From Pseudomonadota bacterium (lineage in GTDB: Bacteria > Pseudomonadota > Alphaproteobacteria > Rhizobiales > Xanthobacteraceae): 30,708 bases of DNA. Made by a program: the position numbers and the translations under genes. This document shows, one piece after another, positions 6,755 to 14,701 of the stretch. The stretch spans positions 1 to 30,708 of the forward strand of contig JAEYAU010000188.1 of NCBI GenBank assembly GCA_023404705.1, given 5' to 3'. Below the pieces are notes generated by a model. The model was not told the origin of the DNA and did no database searches. It was given only the letters and a program-made list of their open reading frames with translations. Each line of letters opens with the position of its first letter. Position 1 is the stretch's first letter.

Positions 6755-8968
6755 ATGGCATTTCAGAACTTCAAGCTGGACATCGACGCCGACGGCATTG
6801 CCCTCGTCACCTGGGACATGCCCGGCCGCACGATGAACCTCATCGACTTCCCGATGATGGAGGAGCTCGCCAAGATCGTCGAGCAGGTCGCGACCGACGC
6901 CAACATCAAGGGCGCCGTCGTGACTTCCGGCAAGGACACCTTCTGCGGCGGCGCCGATCTGACGATGCTCAGCGGTATGCGCGCCGGCTATGAGGAGCTC
7001 CTCGCCAGCAAGGGCGAGGAAGCTGCCGCCGCCATGGTGTTCGAGAAGAGCCGCGCGCTCTCGCTGCTCTATCGGCGCCTCGAGACCAGCGGCAAGCCTT
7101 GGGTCGCCGCGATCAACGGATCGGTGTTTGGCGGCGGCTTCGAGCTCTGCCTCGCCTGTCATCATCGCGTCGCCTCGGAGAATCCGAAGACGCGCGTCGG
7201 TCTGCCCGAGGTCAAGGTCGGCCTCTTCCCGGGCGCCGGCGGCACCCAGCGCATCGCGCGCATGGTCCCGCCCGCCGACGCGCTGCAGTTCCTGCTCAAG
7301 GGCGATCAGCTCCGCCTCGACCGCGCCAAGGCGATGAAGCTGGTCGACAACGTGGTGCCGGATGCGGATCTCATCAAGACCGCCAAGGAGTGGATCAAGG
7401 CCGGCGGCAAGGCCAAGAACCCCTGGGACGTTGACGGCTTCAAGCTGCCGGGCGGCCCGGTCTATTCCAAGGCCGGCGCCATGGTGTTCCCGCCCGCCAA
7501 CGCGATCTACCGCCGCGAGACCTACGACAACTATCCGGCCGCGCGCGCGATCCTCTCCTGCGTCTACGAGGGTCTGCAGGTGCCGTTCGATACGGCGCTG
7601 CGCATCGAGTCGCGTTATTTCGCCAAGATCGTGCGCTCGCCCGAGGCGGCCGCCATGATCCGCTCGCTGTTCGTCTCCATGCAGGAGCTCAACAAGGGCG
7701 CCCGCCGTCCCGAAGGCCCGCCGCCGTCGAGCTTCAAGAAGATCGGCGTCATCGGCGCCGGCTTCATGGGCGCCGGCATCGCCTATGTGACCGCGCAAGC
7801 CGGCATCGACGTGGTGCTGATCGACCGCGACCAGGAGTCCGCCGACAAGGGCAAGGCTTACTCGGACAAGCTGATCTCCGGCCAGGTCTCGAAGGGCCGC
7901 GCCAAGCCGGCGGACAAGGATGCGCTGCTCGCGCGCATCACACCGACCGCCGACTACAACCTGCTCAAGGATTGCGACCTCGTCATCGAGGCCGTGTTCG
8001 AGGAGCGAGGCGTGAAGGCCGAGACCACCGCCAAGGCCGAGGCCATCATCGGCGACAAGATCGTGTTCGGCTCCAACACCTCGACGCTGCCGATCACCTC
8101 GCTCGCCGAGAGCTCGAAGCGCCCCGGCAATTTCATCGGCATCCACTTCTTCTCGCCGGTCGAGAAGATGATGCTGGTCGAGATCATCATGGGCAAGAAG
8201 ACCAGCGATGCCGCGCTTGCGGTCGCGCTCGACTACGTGCGCGCGATCCGCAAGACGCCGATCGTGGTCAACGACTCCCGCGGCTTCTACACGTCGCGAG
8301 TCGTGGGTACCTATATCCGCGAAGGCCATCTCATGCTGACCGAAGGCGTGCCCGCCGCCATGATCGAGAATGTCGGTCGCATGGCCGGCATGCCGGTCGG
8401 CCCGCTCTCGCTCAACGACGAGGTGGCGGTCGATCTCGCCTGGAAGATCCTCAAGGCGACCGAGAAGGATCTGGGCGAAGCCGCGATCGACACGCGCCAG
8501 AAGGCGCTGCTCGAGGAGATGGTCGAGAAGCGCGGCCGCTTCGGCCGCAAGAACCAGAAGGGCTTCTACGACTATCCGCAGTCCGGCCCGAAGCGTCTCT
8601 GGCCCGGCCTCGCCGAGCTGCAGCCGACCAGGCTCGACCCGGACAAGATCGACGTGCAGGAGCTCAAGGACCGTCTCCTCGTCATGCAGGCGCTCGAGAC
8701 CGCGCGTTGCTTCGAGGAGGGCGTGCTCACCGACGTGCGCGAAGCGGATGTCGGCTCGATCTTGGGCTTCGGCTTCGCGCCCTATTCGGGCGGCACGCTC
8801 TCCTACATCGACATGATGGGCGTGAAGAAGTTCGTCGAGCGCTGCAAGCAGCTCGAGAAGAAGTACGGCGACCGCTTCAAGCCCGGCAAGCTGCTCAATG
8901 ACATGGCCAAGAAGGGCGAGAGCTTCTACACGCGCTTCGCCCCGGGCCAGAAGAAGGCGGCGGCGTAA
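6755..8968 (+). CDS. fadJ: Bifunctional enoyl-CoA hydratase / 3-hydroxyacyl-CoA dehydrogenase
   Basis: A 737-residue two-enzyme fusion for the middle steps of beta-oxidation: hydration of enoyl-CoA, then NAD-dependent oxidation of the 3-hydroxy product. The N-terminal crotonase domain (1-200) has CGGADL, the oxyanion-hole loop FGGGFE and catalytic Glu130 and Glu152. The Rossmann fold starts near residue 330 with VIGAGFMGAGIA. His464 in GIHFFSPVEKM is the dehydrogenase catalytic His. C-terminal 3HCDH domains follow, with GFGFAPYSGG near the end. It is in line with FadJ/FadB subunits of about 710-740 residues. GGAG lies upstream of the ATG. It is the last gene of the operon; a structured repeat element follows within about 20 bases and may help end transcription. 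Confidence 0.94.
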   Translation: MAFQNFKLDIDADGIALVTWDMPGRTMNLIDFPMMEELAKIVEQVATDANIKGAVVTSGKDTFCGGADLTMLSGMRAGYEELLASKGEEAAAAMVFEKSRALSLLYRRLETSGKPWVAAINGSVFGGGFELCLACHHRVASENPKTRVGLPEVKVGLFPGAGGTQRIARMVPPADALQFLLKGDQLRLDRAKAMKLVDNVVPDADLIKTAKEWIKAGGKAKNPWDVDGFKLPGGPVYSKAGAMVFPPANAIYRRETYDNYPAARAILSCVYEGLQVPFDTALRIESRYFAKIVRSPEAAAMIRSLFVSMQELNKGARRPEGPPPSSFKKIGVIGAGFMGAGIAYVTAQAGIDVVLIDRDQESADKGKAYSDKLISGQVSKGRAKPADKDALLARITPTADYNLLKDCDLVIEAVFEERGVKAETTAKAEAIIGDKIVFGSNTSTLPITSLAESSKRPGNFIGIHFFSPVEKMMLVEIIMGKKTSDAALAVALDYVRAIRKTPIVVNDSRGFYTSRVVGTYIREGHLMLTEGVPAAMIENVGRMAGMPVGPLSLNDEVAVDLAWKILKATEKDLGEAAIDTRQKALLEEMVEKRGRFGRKNQKGFYDYPQSGPKRLWPGLAELQPTRLDPDKIDVQELKDRLLVMQALETARCFEEGVLTDVREADVGSILGFGFAPYSGGTLSYIDMMGVKKFVERCKQLEKKYGDRFKPGKLLNDMAKKGESFYTRFAPGQKKAAA

Positions 8969-8989
8969 CCGCGAGCCGAAGCTTCTGTC

Positions 8990-9140
8990 CCGTCATCCTG
9001 AGGTGCGAGGGCTTGTCGCGTAGCGACGAGCCCGAGCCTCGAAGGATGCACGGCCGAGGCGGTTCAGCTTGCTCGCTACGAGGTCCGGGCTGTCGCCCTT
9101 CGAGGCTCGACGCTGCGCGTCGAGCACCTCAGGGTGACGG
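8990..9140. repeat. Nested palindromic intergenic repeat, type 1
   Basis: The ends form an inverted repeat: CCGTCATCCTGAGGTGC (8990-9006) and its complement at 9124-9140 with one mismatch. Inside are a perfect 13-bp inverted repeat (CGAGCCTCGAAGG at 9033-9045 with 9097-9109), a hairpin at 9011-9031, and a perfect 9-bp hairpin GCTCGACGC/GCGTCGAGC at 9105-9125. The layout of nested arms is typical of short non-coding repeats scattered in Bradyrhizobium-like genomes. There is no coding capacity. It lies between the beta-oxidation operon and the MFS gene, so it could act as a terminator or RNA-stability structure. Confidence 0.8.
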
Positions 9141-9188
9141 ATATAGGGTAGGGTGTGCGGCGATGCCGATCTCCGCGCACCGCACCCC

Positions 9189-10397
9189 ATGACCGAACCC
9201 ACCCGTTCCTTTCTCCGCTGGCGCGAGATCCCGGGCGGCGTGTGGGCGCTCGGCTTCGTCTCGCTGCTGATGGATCTCTCCTCCGAGATGATCCACGCGC
9301 TGCTGCCCGTCTATCTCGTCACCGTGCTCGGCGCCTCGATGATGACGGTCGGCCTCATCGAAGGCATCGCCGAGGCGACCGCCTCCATCGTCAAGGTCTT
9401 CTCCGGCGCCCTGAGCGACTGGCTCGGCCGCCGCAAGCTGCTCACGGCGCTCGGCTACGGGCTTGCGGCCGCCACCAAGCCGATCTTTCCGCTCGCCTCC
9501 ACGATAGGGTGGCTCGTGCTCGCGCGCTTCGTCGATCGCGTCGGCAAGGGCATTCGCGGCGCGCCGCGCGATGCGCTGATCGCGGATCTCAGTCCCGCGC
9601 CTGTGCGCGGGGCGAGCTTCGGCCTGCGCCAGACCCTCGACACGGTCGGCGCCTTTCTCGGCCCGCTGGTCGCGATGGCGCTCATGCTGATCACGGCGAG
9701 CAACTTCACCCTCGTGTTCTGGATCGCCGTGCTCCCGGCCGTTGCGTCGGTTGCCGTGATCATTTTCTTCGTACGAGAGCCCGAGCGGCCCCCGAGCGAG
9801 GCCGAGGTCGGCGCCCCCTTCGCACGCGCCGATCTCATGCGCCTCCCAAATGCCTTCTGGCTCATCGTCGGCGTGGCCGCCGTCTTCACGCTCGCGCGCT
9901 TCAGCGAGGCGTTCCTGATCTTGCGCGCACAGGAGGCCGGCCTGCCAATCGCGCTCGTGCCGGCCGTGCTCATGCTGATGAACATCGTCTATGCGCTCTC
10001 GGCCTGGCCCGCCGGCGTGCTCTCCGATCACGCGGGCCGCCGCATCGTGCTCGTCGTGGGCCTCGCGCTGTTGATCCTCGCGGATCTCGCGCTCGCCTTT
10101 GGCGGCCTCGGCGTCATCGCGCTGGGCGTCGCCCTGTGGGGGTTGCACATGGGGATGACACAAGGCCTGCTCGCAACGCTCGTTGCCGATACGGCACCGG
10201 CGGACCTGCGCGGCACCGCTTTCGGCCTGTTCCATCTCGTCAGCGGCATCGCGATGCTGGCCGCGAGCCTCATCGCCGGCGCCCTGTGGGACGCGATCGG
10301 CCCGCGCGCCACATTCCTCGCCGGCGCAGCCTTCACGGCGCTGGCCACCGCGGCGCTCCCGCTGGTCTGGCCGCACCGCCCGATCACGAAGTCTTGA
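9189..10397 (+). CDS. MFS transporter
   Basis: A 402-residue inner-membrane transporter of the major facilitator superfamily with about 12 predicted membrane segments. The loop between helices 2 and 3 has the MFS signature in the form GALSDWLGRRKLL (about residues 77-89), and a second arginine-rich loop VLSDHAGRRIVL marks the second half. N-terminal sequence DLSSEMIHALLPVYL is typical of a widespread drug/metabolite-exporter-like group with unknown substrate. The ATG at 9189 is chosen because the membrane domain starts soon after it; a GTG at 9153 would add 12 residues with no transporter-like sequence. No strong Shine-Dalgarno is visible. It stands alone after the repeat, and gshA follows 121 bases later. 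Confidence 0.88.
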   Translation: MTEPTRSFLRWREIPGGVWALGFVSLLMDLSSEMIHALLPVYLVTVLGASMMTVGLIEGIAEATASIVKVFSGALSDWLGRRKLLTALGYGLAAATKPIFPLASTIGWLVLARFVDRVGKGIRGAPRDALIADLSPAPVRGASFGLRQTLDTVGAFLGPLVAMALMLITASNFTLVFWIAVLPAVASVAVIIFFVREPERPPSEAEVGAPFARADLMRLPNAFWLIVGVAAVFTLARFSEAFLILRAQEAGLPIALVPAVLMLMNIVYALSAWPAGVLSDHAGRRIVLVVGLALLILADLALAFGGLGVIALGVALWGLHMGMTQGLLATLVADTAPADLRGTAFGLFHLVSGIAMLAASLIAGALWDAIGPRATFLAGAAFTALATAALPLVWPHRPITKS

Positions 10398-10434
10398 CGT
10401 CCGCGACCCGGACCGCCATCTCGCCACTCGGGTC

Positions 10435-10456
10435 GGCCGGACACACGTGTTCGGCC
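10435..10456. repeat. Inverted repeat upstream of gshA
   Basis: GGCCGGACAC (10435-10444) pairs with GTGTTCGGCC (10447-10456), one mismatch and a 2-base centre. It lies between the MFS stop and the gshA start. No T-run follows. It could be an operator or a T-less stop hairpin; nothing in the sequence decides between these. Confidence 0.35.
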
Positions 10457-10518
10457 ACGCATTTGCCCTCCCGCCGTCGCCGCGTTAATGGTCGCGGCCC
10501 TTCCGCCGGAATCCCTGC

Positions 10519-11889
10519 ATGGCTCGTGACCAGGTCGATATGACGCCGATCGAGACGCGCGACGAACTCGTCGCGTGGTTCGAGGCCGGCTCGAAACCGC
10601 GCGAGCGGTTCCGCATCGGTACCGAGCACGAGAAGTTCGCCTTCACGGTCGCGGGTCATCGACCCGTGCCCTACGAGGGACCGCGCGGCATTCACGCCCT
10701 GCTCGAAGGCATGCAGCATCTGCTCGGCTGGGAGCCGATCATGGAGCGCGAGAACATCATCGGCCTCGCGGACGTGACGGGCGGCGGCGCCATCTCGCTC
10801 GAGCCCGGCGGGCAGTTCGAGCTCTCGGGTGCGCCGCTCGAGACCGTGCATCAGACCAACAGCGAGCTGATGGCCCATCTCGCGCAGGTGCGTGAGATCG
10901 CCGAGCCGCTCGGCATCGGCTTCCTCGGCCTCGGCATGACGCCGGACTGGACGCGCGCCGACATGCCCGTGATGCCGAAGGGCCGCTACCGCATCATGAC
11001 GGCCTATATGCCGAAGCGCGGCAAGCTCGGCCTCGACATGATGTACCGCACCTGCACGGTGCAGACGAACCTCGACTTCTCCTCCGAGGCCGACATGGTC
11101 AAGAAGCTGCGCGTGTCGCTCGCGCTGCAGCCGGTCGCGACCGCGCTCTTCGCCAACTCGCCCTTCACGGAGGGCAAGCCGAACGGGGAGCTCTCGTTCC
11201 GCTCCGAGATCTGGCGCGACACCGATCCGGATCGTTCCGGCATGCTGCCCTGGGCCTTCGAGGACGGCATGGGCTTCGAGCGCTGGGTCGATTACGCGCT
11301 CGATGTGCCGATGTACTTCATCAAGCGCGGCGACGAGTACATCGACGTGTCGGGCAAGTCGTTCCGCGACCTGATGGCCGGCAAGCTGCCCGGCATGCAC
11401 AACACGCGCGCCACCATCTCGGATTGGGCGAACCACATCTCAACGATCTTCCCCGAGGTGCGGCTCAAGCGCTATCTCGAGATGCGCGGCTCAGACGGCG
11501 GCCCGTGGCGCCGTCTGCCGGCGCTGCCCGCCTTCTGGGTCGGCATCCTCTACGACGACGATTGCCTCGCGGCCGCCTGGGACATCGTCAAGGACTGGAC
11601 CGCGGAAGAGCGGCAGAAGCTGCGCGACGACGTGCCGAGGCTCGGATTCAAGGCCGCGATCCGCGGCCGCACGCTGCTCGATCTCTCGGAGCAGTGCCTC
11701 GCCATCTCCCATCAGGGCCTCGCCCGCCGCAAGCGCCACGACGCCGGCGGCCGCGACGAGACCCGCTTCCTCGAGCCGCTGTTCGAAAGCGTTGCCCGCG
11801 GCGTCACACCCGCCGAGGAGCTGCTCGCCAAGTACGAGGGCGCCTGGAAGGGATCGGTCGATCCGATCTACACGGAATACGCCTACTAA
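10519..11889 (+). CDS. gshA: Glutamate-cysteine ligase
   Basis: A 456-residue cytoplasmic enzyme that joins L-glutamate and L-cysteine with ATP, the first step of glutathione synthesis. It belongs to the proteobacterial/plant-type GshA family (GCS2-like). Diagnostic stretches are FRIGTEHEKFAF (about 33-44), the SLEPGGQFELSGAP block (about 94-107), and TVQTNLDF and LFANSPFTEGKPNG in the middle. Length is normal for the family. The ATG at 10519 has a weak GGAA upstream; an in-frame ATG lies seven codons later. It is a single gene, bounded by a small inverted repeat before it and a palindromic repeat element after it. Glutathione synthesis here may be relevant to the GFA protein upstream, but the two are not cotranscribed. 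Confidence 0.94.
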   Translation: MARDQVDMTPIETRDELVAWFEAGSKPRERFRIGTEHEKFAFTVAGHRPVPYEGPRGIHALLEGMQHLLGWEPIMERENIIGLADVTGGGAISLEPGGQFELSGAPLETVHQTNSELMAHLAQVREIAEPLGIGFLGLGMTPDWTRADMPVMPKGRYRIMTAYMPKRGKLGLDMMYRTCTVQTNLDFSSEADMVKKLRVSLALQPVATALFANSPFTEGKPNGELSFRSEIWRDTDPDRSGMLPWAFEDGMGFERWVDYALDVPMYFIKRGDEYIDVSGKSFRDLMAGKLPGMHNTRATISDWANHISTIFPEVRLKRYLEMRGSDGGPWRRLPALPAFWVGILYDDDCLAAAWDIVKDWTAEERQKLRDDVPRLGFKAAIRGRTLLDLSEQCLAISHQGLARRKRHDAGGRDETRFLEPLFESVARGVTPAEELLAKYEGAWKGSVDPIYTEYAY

Positions 11890-11917
11890 CTAGTGCGCCA
11901 CCTGACTGCACGACTCC

Positions 11918-12006
11918 GTCACGCCCGGCCTTGTGCCGGGCATCCACGTCTCTGAGCCTAGCAACACAGCAAGGCGCGGAGGCCGGGACAAGCCCGGCCA
12001 TGACGA
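11918..12006. repeat. Nested palindromic intergenic repeat, type 2
   Basis: The ends CGTCACGCCCGG... and ...CCGGCCATGACG are imperfect inverted copies over about 25 bases. Each end is itself a hairpin: GCCCGGC-cttgt-GCCGGGC (11924-11942) and GGCCGGG-acaag-CCCGGCC (11982-12000), both with perfect 7-bp stems. The sequence differs from the repeat at 8990-9140, so it is a second family. Such elements are common between genes in Bradyrhizobium relatives. It lies between convergent gshA and hydrolase genes, where it could act as a bidirectional stop. Confidence 0.8.
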
Positions 12007-12024
12007 GGAGAGCAACTGCGTCCC

Positions 12025-13062
12025 TTAATTCATTACGCCGCTCTGCTTCGCCAGCCAGTCCTGTACCAGCTTCGCGACCGCGTCCGAGTTCTTGTCCATC
12101 ATCAACATGTGCGAGTTGCCGGTGAGCCCGGCCTTCGGCAGCTCGAGCCATTCGACTGTGCCGCCGGCCTCGCGCACCGCGTCGCGCCAGCGCTCATTCG
12201 CCTTCACGAGATTGCCCCAGATCGGCACGCGGTCGATGTAGTCGCCCCACACGACGAGATGCGGAATGCCCTTCACACGCGCCGCCTCGGCCTTTTCCGG
12301 GCTCGGCGCGCCGGAGGGCTCGATCAGCACCAGCGCCTTCACGCGCTCCGGATTGTTGAGCGCCGCGGTGTAGCCGAAATTGCCGCCCTGGCTGTGCACG
12401 ACGATCACGCAGGGACACACCTTTTGCACCAGCGCGTCATAGGCCTTCTGCGTCGCCGCGTCGTTGCCGGCCCAGCGCGGCACGCTCTGTTTGGCGAACT
12501 GGTCGTAGGCCTCGATGGGAAACTGCTGGCCGAGGAAGGCGCGCCGTTCCGAAGGTTCGCGACTCCAGCCGTCCGCCGGTCCGATGCGGAACAGATCCCA
12601 GCCTTCCTTCTTGGCGCGGAAGAAGGGCTCGCCCTTGTAGATCTCGGGATAGCGCGACCACGAGGCGCGTCCGCGCTCCACCGCGTCCGATACGTAGGTG
12701 TCATAGCCAGCCTCGAGGAAGAACTGCTGCCAGCCCGGCTTGCCGTCCGGCTTCGTCTCCCAGGTCACGCCGGTGAGGCCACCGCCGTGCCAGAGCAGGA
12801 TCGGCACCTTTGCCTTCGGCTGCGCGAGCTTCACGTATTGCACATACATCTGCCCGGTCTCGAACTCGCCGTTCGGATCGACCTTGATCGGCGCCATGCC
12901 GGCCGTGAAGCTGATCTCGCGCGTCGGCAGGCCTTCCAGCACGACCTGGCCGCCGCCCACATGGAAGCTGCCGACCTCTTTGACGAGATAGTCCGCGCGG
13001 GCCGGGCCGAGAAGCGCGGCAACCGCAATGAGCAGTGGGATCGTCGTCTTGAGCAGCGTCAT
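12025..13062 (-). CDS. Secreted alpha/beta hydrolase (esterase-like)
   Basis: A 345-residue hydrolase starting at 13062 behind GGGAGGGAG. Residues 1-23 are a signal peptide (hydrophobic core LLIAVAALLGP, likely cut after ARA), so it acts in the periplasm or outside. The oxyanion-hole motif HGGG is at 92-95, the nucleophile elbow HSQGG places Ser224, Asp274 in WGDYID or Glu248 in IEPSG is the acid, and His318 in GNSHML is the base. The Cys pair VCPC just before the nucleophile strand is unusual. Substrate is unknown; related secreted hydrolases act on esters. The gene is leftward and divergent from the YbaK gene with a 126-base gap. Function beyond a serine hydrolase cannot be assigned. Confidence 0.88.
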   Translation of the reverse strand: MTLLKTTIPLLIAVAALLGPARADYLVKEVGSFHVGGGQVVLEGLPTREISFTAGMAPIKVDPNGEFETGQMYVQYVKLAQPKAKVPILLWHGGGLTGVTWETKPDGKPGWQQFFLEAGYDTYVSDAVERGRASWSRYPEIYKGEPFFRAKKEGWDLFRIGPADGWSREPSERRAFLGQQFPIEAYDQFAKQSVPRWAGNDAATQKAYDALVQKVCPCVIVVHSQGGNFGYTAALNNPERVKALVLIEPSGAPSPEKAEAARVKGIPHLVVWGDYIDRVPIWGNLVKANERWRDAVREAGGTVEWLELPKAGLTGNSHMLMMDKNSDAVAKLVQDWLAKQSGVMN

Positions 13063-13188
13063 GAGACTCCCTCCCGATTGGCTGTTTCTGACGAGTGAAC
13101 GGGGCGTGCAGCAGTTTTCGCGAGACATCACGGACGATCCTGATTATCAGGGCGCTCCTTCGAGTCTCCGCAAGAAATTGCCGAAGTC

Positions 13189-13659
13189 ATGGCCAAAGGC
13201 ACTCCCGCAACCATCGCGCTGCAGAAGGCGAACATCGCCTTCACGCTGCACGAGTACGACTACGACCCGAACGCGGCACGCATCGGCATGCAGGCCGCGG
13301 AAGCGCTCGGCATGCCGCCTGCGCGCCTGCTCAAGACGCTGATGGCGAAGGCAGGTGGGGCCGTTATCTGCGTGCTGGTGCCCTCCGACACGGAGGTGAG
13401 CCTGAAGAAGCTCGCGGCTGCCGCCGGCGTGAAGGACGCCGCCATGCTGCCGCCCGCCGAGGCCGAACGCGTCACGGGCTATCATGTGGGCGGCATCTCG
13501 CCCTTCGGCCAGCGCAAGCGCGTGCGCGTGTTCGTGGAGGAAGCTGCGCTCGCCCATGCGAGCGTGCTGGTGAACGGTGGCAGGCGCGGGCTGCAGATCG
13601 AGCTCGCGCCTTCCGAGCTCGTGCGCCTGACCGAGGCGACCACCGCTCCGCTGATCTGA
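13189..13659 (+). CDS. ybaK: YbaK-type Cys-tRNA deacylase
   Basis: A 156-residue cytoplasmic editing protein of the YbaK/EbsC family, which hydrolyses mischarged Cys-tRNA(Pro) and similar aminoacyl-tRNAs in trans. The conserved Lys is in ARLLKTL at residue 49, matching the key Lys of Haemophilus YbaK. The family block GYHVGGISPFGQRK and the beta-strand sequence VLVNGGRRGLQIEL follow. Length is typical (about 155-160). The upstream Shine-Dalgarno is weak. It is divergent from the hydrolase and may be cotranscribed with the EamA transporter 100 bases downstream, though no functional link is apparent. Confidence 0.92.
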   Translation: MAKGTPATIALQKANIAFTLHEYDYDPNAARIGMQAAEALGMPPARLLKTLMAKAGGAVICVLVPSDTEVSLKKLAAAAGVKDAAMLPPAEAERVTGYHVGGISPFGQRKRVRVFVEEAALAHASVLVNGGRRGLQIELAPSELVRLTEATTAPLI

Positions 13660-13759
13660 CCTCTCATCGCCTCGCGCATGGCTGCCATCCAGCGCCGCTT
13701 CCTTGTGATCGTGCCCGCGCTCGGGCACATCCCGCGGCTCCGCGCGTTGGGACAGAGCC

Positions 13760-14692
13760 GTGCTGCAGAAAACACCCGTCGAGAGCCGCCAGACGTCGCG
13801 TCACGTGCGTGCCGGTGATGTCGCCTTGTTCGTCGCCGTGGTGCTGGTCTGGGGCTTCTCCTGGCCCGCGATGCGCTATCAGCTCGGCGAGGTGGCGCCC
13901 GAAGTGTCCGGCATCTGGCGCTTCGCGCTCGGCGCCATCGCGATGCTGATCATCGCGGCCCTGCGCCGCGAGCGTTTCCGCTATCCGGCGGCCGTGCATG
14001 TGCGCCTCGCATTTCTCGGCGCCACGTTGTTCTCGTTCAACTTCGCGCTGTTCTACTACGCCGCCATCCACGTCACCACGGGCCTGCTCGCGGTGCTCTT
14101 CTCGCTTGCGGCCGTGATCAACGTCGCGCTCGAAGCGCTGCTCTTGCGTGCGCGCATCAGCGGCCGCGTGCTGCTCGGCGGGTTGCTCGGGGCGACCGGC
14201 GTGGCGCTGCTGTTCTATCCCGAGCTCGCGGGCGCTCATATCGGCGCCGGCGCCGCCTATGGGCTCGCCCTCGCGAGCGTCGGCACCTTCCTCTTCTGCT
14301 TCGGCAACATCGCCTCGTTGAAGCTGCAGCGGCAGAAGACGCCGGTGTTCGCCAGCATGGGCATTGGCATGCTCTATGGCTGCGTCTTCCTGGCGCTGCT
14401 CGCGCTCTGGAACGGCAGCCCCTTCACCTACGAGACGCGCGCCGGCTACCTGATCTCGATCCTCTATCTCGGCCTCGGCTCGTCGGCGATCGGCTACGCC
14501 TGCTACTTTCCGCTGCTCGACCGCATCGGCCCCGCGCGCGCCGGCTATGTCACGGTGCTGATGCCCGTGATCGCGCTCGGCATCTCGACCTTCACGGAAG
14601 GTTATGTCTGGAGCGTGCCCGCCGCGCTGGGGCTCGCGATCGTGGTGATCGGCAACGTGCTCGTGCTGAGCGCACCGCGGCCGGCACGCTAA
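13760..14692 (+). CDS. EamA/DMT-family transporter
   Basis: A 310-residue inner-membrane protein of the drug/metabolite transporter superfamily. About ten hydrophobic segments are arranged as two EamA repeats: the first begins at ALFVAVVLVWGFSWPAMRY (residues about 21-39), and the second after about residue 165. Such proteins export amino acids or other small metabolites; substrate cannot be told. The GTG at 13760 is the only start that keeps the cytosolic N-terminus without cutting the first helix; its Shine-Dalgarno is poor. It is convergent with the LysR gene, whose stop is only nine bases away, so the two transcripts probably overlap. Confidence 0.9.
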   Translation: MLQKTPVESRQTSRHVRAGDVALFVAVVLVWGFSWPAMRYQLGEVAPEVSGIWRFALGAIAMLIIAALRRERFRYPAAVHVRLAFLGATLFSFNFALFYYAAIHVTTGLLAVLFSLAAVINVALEALLLRARISGRVLLGGLLGATGVALLFYPELAGAHIGAGAAYGLALASVGTFLFCFGNIASLKLQRQKTPVFASMGIGMLYGCVFLALLALWNGSPFTYETRAGYLISILYLGLGSSAIGYACYFPLLDRIGPARAGYVTVLMPVIALGISTFTEGYVWSVPAALGLAIVVIGNVLVLSAPRPAR

Positions 14693-14701
14693 CCGGATCA
14701 A

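Noticed and set aside
6746..8329. 527-codon minus-strand frame opposite the FadJ-type gene
   Set aside because: Low-complexity complement of a well-supported plus-strand enzyme; no ribosome site or family sequence.
9129..10427. 432-codon minus-strand frame opposite the MFS transporter
   Set aside because: Extremely charged translation without motifs; the plus strand encodes a proper MFS protein.
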